DNA of 9,971 nucleotides from CALXOD01 sp964402715. Its GTDB lineage: Bacteria > Verrucomicrobiota > Lentisphaeria > Victivallales > Victivallaceae. The stretch covers positions 1 to 9,971 of the forward strand of contig CAYODJ010000043.1 in assembly GCA_964402715.1 (NCBI GenBank), in the 5' to 3' direction. Each line of letters opens with the position of its first letter. The stretch's first letter is position 1. Below, one piece after another: positions 6,143-9,971 of the stretch. The position numbers and the translations under genes are program-made. Below the pieces are notes generated by a model. The model did not search any database. It had not been told where the DNA came from and was given only the letters and a program-made list of their open reading frames with translations.

Positions 6143-7971
6143 TGGGGTGGATGAGCGACAGCGGCGGCATGCGGTGCATCGTGCGTTTTTTCTTTTCTTC
6201 AGCACTGGTTCCAGGACTTTTGCTGACTGCATCGTCGTTGACATATCCCCTGCTGTGGTGCGGCATGAGTCACTTCGAGCAGGTGCGGCTCTTCAGTCAC
6301 GGTACGCTGGCGTTGCTGGCTCTGCTGCTGATCAGTCTGGAACCGGAGCGTCTGCGCCGGTTTTTCGCACGGGAAGATCCTTTGTTGTTCCGCATGATCT
6401 GGATGCTGGCTCCGGCCGGAATCGTGCTGCTGCTGCACTATTATCGCCGTCCCGGCGATAGCGGGATGCTGCTGGAGGGGATGTATGCCTTGACGCTGAT
6501 TCTGCTGGGAGCGGTCTGTTGGCGGCGGTTTTCCCGTGCGCTTCTCTGGTATCTTGGTGTACTGGGGGTCATCGCCGGCGGAGTGACGGCGACGGCGGTC
6601 TGGCGCGGCGGTGCGCCGTACGGACTGTGCGGCAATTGGAACTGGAGCGCCACGCTGGTGGTCGCCGGGCTTGCGGCGGCGTCCCGCATCGCTTTCCGTC
6701 GTCTTTGGCCGGGGGTGATGGTGGCGACGGCGCTGGTTCTGCTTCCCGGGCGTGTCTTTCTCCCGCGCGGCACTCTGACGGCTCTGGCCGCCGCCGCAGG
6801 CTTGCTGTGTCTGCTGCGTTCGCACGGTAGGATTGCGGCGGCGCTGTCGATCTGCTGGGTCTGCGCAGTGCTGGTTGGAGGTGCGCTGCTGCTGAACCGC
6901 AGCGACGACGGAGTCCGTATCGGCCTGATCTGCGGCGCGGTGTCGCTGATCGGCGAACATCCGCTGATGGGAGTTGGGCCGGGCCGGTTTCCTGCTGAAA
7001 TCCGCCGCTGTCTGCCGGATGTCTATCATCAAAGCGCTTTCGCCGCTGAATTCAATCCTCATCCTCACAATGAGCCTCTGCTTCTTGTTTCCGAATTCGG
7101 GTTTGCGGGTGTTCTGTTGTGTCTGGCGGTGATGCTGGCCGCAGGGAGCGCCGCGTTGAAGATTCGCAGGTCGTCCCCCTGCGGCGGTGTCGCCGGACGG
7201 ATGAGCGCGCTCTGGTTCCTGCTGGTTTTCGTCGGACTGCATGGACAGTGCGACATGCTTTTGCGTCAATGGCCGATGGATGTTTTCTTCTGGGTCGGAG
7301 CCGGAGTATGCTGGGGTTATGCATCCGGCGGGGCGTTTGTCAGACCGCAGGTGGCGGCTGGGGATCAGCCGCGCGGGGTTCGCTGGCCGCTGCATGCGGT
7401 GCGGATCGTGCTGCTGATTTTCCTGGCGACCCACGTTGTGCGGAACGCGGCGTCCGGCTGGCATGCGCGCGCTGCGATGACGGCGATGACGCGGGGAGAT
7501 CGCGCCGCTGCGGCGGCGTCATGGACCGCGTCCCGGCGTTGGAAGCCCGATGCGCGAAATCTGTACGCCTGCGCGGCGGCGGAGCTGTTCGACCGCAAGG
7601 ATCCGGTTTCGACGTTGCGGCTGCTGGATCAGCTGCAATCCGTGATCGGCGCGGGGGGCAGTTATATGCACAGCCACGGACTGCGGGCCAGGGCTCTGGC
7701 GGCGCAGGGCAGGATGGAGCAGTCGCTGCCGTTTTTCGCCGAGGAGCAGCGGGACTATCCTCTGGGCGCGGTCAATCTCGATCTGTGGCGTCAGACGCTC
7801 GCAAAGCTGGGACGCGGCGAGGCCGCCGGCGGAATTCAACGCAGATTGAATGAACTCATGCGCCGGAAGAAACTGCCGCTGTCGTTTCTGCCGCAGCTGC
7901 GCCGTCACCCCGAATGGGACGTCAATGTTCATCGCATACCGTCGTCCGTGCTGAAGGGGGATGGCGGATGA
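6142..7971 (+). CDS. O-antigen ligase/polymerase-family membrane protein with TPR-like tail
   Basis: This is a 609-residue inner-membrane protein of the Wzy_C (O-antigen ligase, WaaL/PglL-like) superfamily, which transfers lipid-linked glycans to lipid A, polymers or proteins at the periplasmic face. About a dozen hydrophobic segments lie between residues 12 and 435. The family signature falls in the large periplasmic loop: MGVGPGRF at 276-283, then FNPHPHNEP at 304-312, followed by the SEFGFAG segment. After the last membrane helix, roughly residues 440-575 form Ala-rich helices resembling TPR repeats, as in the TPR-carrying subgroup. GTG 6142 is chosen because AGAGG lies 5 bases upstream; ATG 6151 and ATG 6169 are possible. 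The stop overlaps the start of the next gene (ATGA), so the two are coupled. Polymerase, lipid ligase and protein oligosaccharyltransferase cannot be separated by sequence alone. Proximity to a prepilin gene makes the last worth testing. Confidence 0.82.
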   Translation: MGWMSDSGGMRCIVRFFFSSALVPGLLLTASSLTYPLLWCGMSHFEQVRLFSHGTLALLALLLISLEPERLRRFFAREDPLLFRMIWMLAPAGIVLLLHYYRRPGDSGMLLEGMYALTLILLGAVCWRRFSRALLWYLGVLGVIAGGVTATAVWRGGAPYGLCGNWNWSATLVVAGLAAASRIAFRRLWPGVMVATALVLLPGRVFLPRGTLTALAAAAGLLCLLRSHGRIAAALSICWVCAVLVGGALLLNRSDDGVRIGLICGAVSLIGEHPLMGVGPGRFPAEIRRCLPDVYHQSAFAAEFNPHPHNEPLLLVSEFGFAGVLLCLAVMLAAGSAALKIRRSSPCGGVAGRMSALWFLLVFVGLHGQCDMLLRQWPMDVFFWVGAGVCWGYASGGAFVRPQVAAGDQPRGVRWPLHAVRIVLLIFLATHVVRNAASGWHARAAMTAMTRGDRAAAAASWTASRRWKPDARNLYACAAAELFDRKDPVSTLRLLDQLQSVIGAGGSYMHSHGLRARALAAQGRMEQSLPFFAEEQRDYPLGAVNLDLWRQTLAKLGRGEAAGGIQRRLNELMRRKKLPLSFLPQLRRHPEWDVNVHRIPSSVLKGDGG

Positions 7972-9830
7972 ATGCCCTGATAAGCGCATGGATGGGGCCG
8001 TTGTGGCTCAATGTGCTCGCGCCGCCGATGTTCCTGCTGGCGTCCTACGGCGCGGGATGCGGATTGTGCCGCAGCCAGAGGTTCCGGCGCGGACACGGTC
8101 TGCTGGTGGAGCTGGTGCTGGGCATGAACTTTCTGGCGTTCGCCGCGCTGATCGGTTCCGCGGCGGCGCTGCCGCGTTGGCGATGGTGTCTGTGGATCCC
8201 GGTGTCGGCGGCGGCAGGATACGGATTATGGTGTCTGCGGCGTTGCGGCTGCATTCGGTGGCTGAGGCGTAATCTGCCGGCCGCGATCCTGCTGGCGGCC
8301 GGCGGCGCGTATATGCTCGGATCCGCGCTGATTCCCCCGTACGCGTGGGATGAGCAGACCTATCAGCTGGCTCTGCCGTGGCGCTGGCTGACGACCGGCG
8401 CGTCCGGAGTGCGGCTGGACAACCCCTACTCCGCCTATCCGGCTCTGCCGCAGTTTGTCCTGCTGTGGAACGTGGCGCTGGGAGGTCTGGGAGCGGCGCG
8501 GGTGCTGACGCTCTGTCTTTACCTGATAATCGATCTGGCTCTTTACCGGGAGATGCGCCATCACCTTTCACGGGCATCGGCGCTGCTGCTGGCACTGATC
8601 TTTGCCGTTTCTCCGGTGGTCGGCGCGATGTGCAGGGAGGTGTACGCGGAACCTTTCATAGTGTGCAATGTGCTGGCGGCGTTGCGGCTGCGGCGCTTCC
8701 TGCCTTCGGAGAGGATGCGGGCGGCGCTGGGCGGAGCGCTCGCCGGCGGTGTCGCGGCGATGAAGCTGTCCGCTGCGGGTGCCGCGGCCGCGATTCTGAT
8801 CGCGGCTTTGCCCTGGAACGGCAGACGGCGGCTGCGGCATGCGGCGGTGATGGCGGCGGCGGCCGTGCTCACCGCGTTTCCGTTCTATCTGCGCGTGTGG
8901 CTGGGGACGGGGAATCCCGTATATCCGTTCGGAGCGAAATGGTGGGGCGGAGCCGGCGCCGCGGCGGTGGAGCAGTTTCATTATCTGATGGGCAGCTATT
9001 ACTACGGCATCGGAGGAGTCAGCGGACTTCTTCTCAGCTGGCTGTGGACCGCTTTCGACGGCAGGATTTACGACGGAATCGTCATGGGCTGGCCGTTCGC
9101 CATGTTCGTGCCGATCGGCTTCGCCGGAGTCTGCCGGGCTCTCCGCAAGGGGAGAGGAAGAAGCGGGCTGACGGCGTATGCCGCGATGGCGCTGTGCATG
9201 TATGCGTTCTGGGCCCTGACGTCGCAGCAGACCCGATTTCTGCTGCCCGCATATGCGGTGCTGCTTTGTCTGGGAGCCGCCTCGCTGCGGCGGATGAGAG
9301 AACGCTGGCGGCGCATGATTCTGGTGCTGCTCTGCGCGGCGGCTCTGATCAGCGCCGGACAGGATTTCCCCGCAGTGAAGCACTTTTACTACTGCTGGAC
9401 GATGCTGCCTGCCGCCAGATCCTTTCCAGTGTATGCCCTGCAGCACGGCATGAGGGAGAGGGAATTTCTTCTGACCGTCGAGGCGTTGTTCCGTCGTGTG
9501 CGTCCGCAGGAGCGGGCGCTGCTGCTGTTTGAGCGAAGGTCGCTGTATTTCCCGTGTGCGGCGTTCAACGGGACTCCCGGATTCCAGGAATGGATTTTCT
9601 GTCCTCTGCCGCGGACCGCCGACGAGGCGTGGTCGGAACTGAGACGGCACAACATAGATTGGATATTCGCAGGTGCCTCGCTGCGCAATCCGGATCATCT
9701 TTCCGCCTATGATCAGGTCGACGCGGCTCTGGGACGGCTGCTCCTGAAATTGCTGCGGGACGGCAGACTGCGGCTGATTTCGGTGGCTGATTCCGGCGGC
9801 TACGTTCTGATGCGGGTCATGAAAGAATGA
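7968..9830 (+). CDS. GT-C fold integral-membrane glycosyltransferase
   Basis: This 620-residue polytopic inner-membrane protein is probably a glycosyltransferase using a polyprenyl-phosphate sugar (PMT/ArnT-like GT-C superfamily). It has about eleven hydrophobic segments over the first 500 residues. The first large periplasmic loop contains YAWDEQTYQLALPWRWL, with Asp128-Glu129 in the position of the GT-C catalytic acidic residue, followed by NPYSAYPALPQFVLLW, a pattern seen in families with WDxxxYHLALP motifs. The last 130 residues are soluble, mixed alpha/beta, and probably periplasmic. ATG 7968 is chosen because AAGGGGG lies 7 bases upstream and the codon overlaps the preceding stop in ATGA. 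An upstream in-frame start at 7914 would add 18 unsupported residues. Coupling to the O-antigen ligase-like gene suggests both act on one glycoconjugate: this protein adding a sugar, the other transferring or polymerising the glycan. Donor and acceptor are unknown. Confidence 0.85.
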   Translation: MNALISAWMGPLWLNVLAPPMFLLASYGAGCGLCRSQRFRRGHGLLVELVLGMNFLAFAALIGSAAALPRWRWCLWIPVSAAAGYGLWCLRRCGCIRWLRRNLPAAILLAAGGAYMLGSALIPPYAWDEQTYQLALPWRWLTTGASGVRLDNPYSAYPALPQFVLLWNVALGGLGAARVLTLCLYLIIDLALYREMRHHLSRASALLLALIFAVSPVVGAMCREVYAEPFIVCNVLAALRLRRFLPSERMRAALGGALAGGVAAMKLSAAGAAAAILIAALPWNGRRRLRHAAVMAAAAVLTAFPFYLRVWLGTGNPVYPFGAKWWGGAGAAAVEQFHYLMGSYYYGIGGVSGLLLSWLWTAFDGRIYDGIVMGWPFAMFVPIGFAGVCRALRKGRGRSGLTAYAAMALCMYAFWALTSQQTRFLLPAYAVLLCLGAASLRRMRERWRRMILVLLCAAALISAGQDFPAVKHFYYCWTMLPAARSFPVYALQHGMREREFLLTVEALFRRVRPQERALLLFERRSLYFPCAAFNGTPGFQEWIFCPLPRTADEAWSELRRHNIDWIFAGASLRNPDHLSAYDQVDAALGRLLLKLLRDGRLRLISVADSGGYVLMRVMKE

Positions 9831-9842
9831 TCCGTGCGAGCG

Positions 9843-9865
9843 GCGGACACCGGAAAGCCGTCCGC
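9843..9865. terminator. Inverted repeat between convergent genes, weak terminator candidate
   Basis: GCGGAC (9843-9848) and GTCCGC (9860-9865) form a perfect 6-bp stem with an 11-base loop, just after the glycosyltransferase stop and before the stop of the convergent partial gene. It lacks a U-tract on either strand, so an intrinsic terminator role is doubtful. The position between two convergent genes is its main support. Confidence 0.25.
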
Positions 9866-9873
9866 AGACCAGG

Positions 9874-9971
9874 TCATGATGGCGGAGAGGGGGGGATGAT
9901 CGCCCCGTCCCGGTAATTCTCCTTCTTCTCCACCGTGAAGTCTTCTTCGATCCGGAGCTTCTTCACCCCGT
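9874..9971 (-). CDS. 3' end of a convergent gene running off the right edge (partial)
   Basis: On the minus strand the frame GVKKLRIEEDFTVEKKENY...DGAIIPPSPPS ends in TGA at 9874-9876. The visible 31 residues are charged and Lys/Glu-rich, with protein-like codon choice (CTC, ATC, GAC, TTC, ACG, GTG, AAG), then a Pro-Ser tail. The dense AAG/GAG/GAA codons differ from the membrane protein genes next door. No family can be recognised from so little. The coding call rests on codon pattern and on lack of overlap with the plus-strand gene. A run of seven G on the plus strand (9889-9895) lies in the tail, so a miscounted base could change the true end. Confidence 0.5.
   Translation of the reverse strand, partial: GVKKLRIEEDFTVEKKENYRDGAIIPPSPPS

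Noticed and set aside
6199..7464. Long minus-strand open frame of 421 codons antisense to the O-antigen ligase-like gene
   Set aside because: It is rich in Gln, Arg and His, the usual mirror of a Leu/Ala-rich membrane protein in GC-rich DNA. The plus strand carries clear membrane segments and family motifs.
8378..9532. Plus-strand open frame of 384 codons inside the GT-C glycosyltransferase gene
   Set aside because: It is a +1 shadow dominated by Arg, Gly and Ser without hydrophobic segments. The other frame holds the WDE motif and continuous membrane helices.

Overview
This GC-rich window reads as an ordinary bacterial chromosome segment. The best clue to the organism is the prepilin-like gene at 5405-6010. 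It combines a class III prepilin leader (FTLIELLVVIAIIAILAG) with a C-terminal H-x9-DG motif. That type of protein is strongly expanded in the Planctomycetes-Verrucomicrobia-Lentisphaerae group, especially in Lentisphaerota/Victivallales. The lineage call is an inference from protein style, not from a marker gene.

Layout. Positions 1-314 hold the likely tail of an unseen plus-strand gene, a strong intrinsic terminator (59-87), a run of adjacent hairpins ending in a second U-tract terminator (125-211), and another inverted repeat (248-284). A minus-strand pair follows: hisF (imidazole glycerol phosphate synthase subunit, 1704-2495) and, downstream of it, a single-domain malic enzyme (315-1652). 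A divergent intergenic region (2496-2703) carries a possible promoter and a small inverted repeat. It leads into a plus-strand run of three cytosolic genes: a short nitroreductase-family flavoprotein (2704-3216), an unrecognised 362-residue protein (3219-4307) and a D-hexose-6-phosphate mutarotase-like epimerase (4373-5272).

The prepilin gene is a self-contained unit. It has a well-formed sigma70-type promoter (A-tract, TTGCAC, 17 bp, TGC-TAGAAT) and a textbook intrinsic terminator (6033-6065). Downstream lie two large membrane proteins whose stop and start codons overlap (ATGA): an O-antigen ligase/polymerase-family protein with a TPR-like tail (6142-7971) and a GT-C type glycosyltransferase (7968-9830). 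The last bases hold the 3' end of a convergent minus-strand gene.

Functionally the window mixes central metabolism (malate/pyruvate, histidine), sugar-phosphate handling and an envelope glycoconjugate pair. The most testable idea is that the ligase and GT-C pair glycosylates secreted or pilus-like proteins such as the neighbouring prepilin, but a role in polysaccharide assembly is equally open. I see no CRISPR array, transposase, phage gene, tRNA or rRNA, and no clear undescribed defence or mobile system. The least explained items are the 362-residue protein, the structured non-coding stretch at 88-211, and a short stretch at 6074-6142 that looks like the end of a protein on the minus strand.
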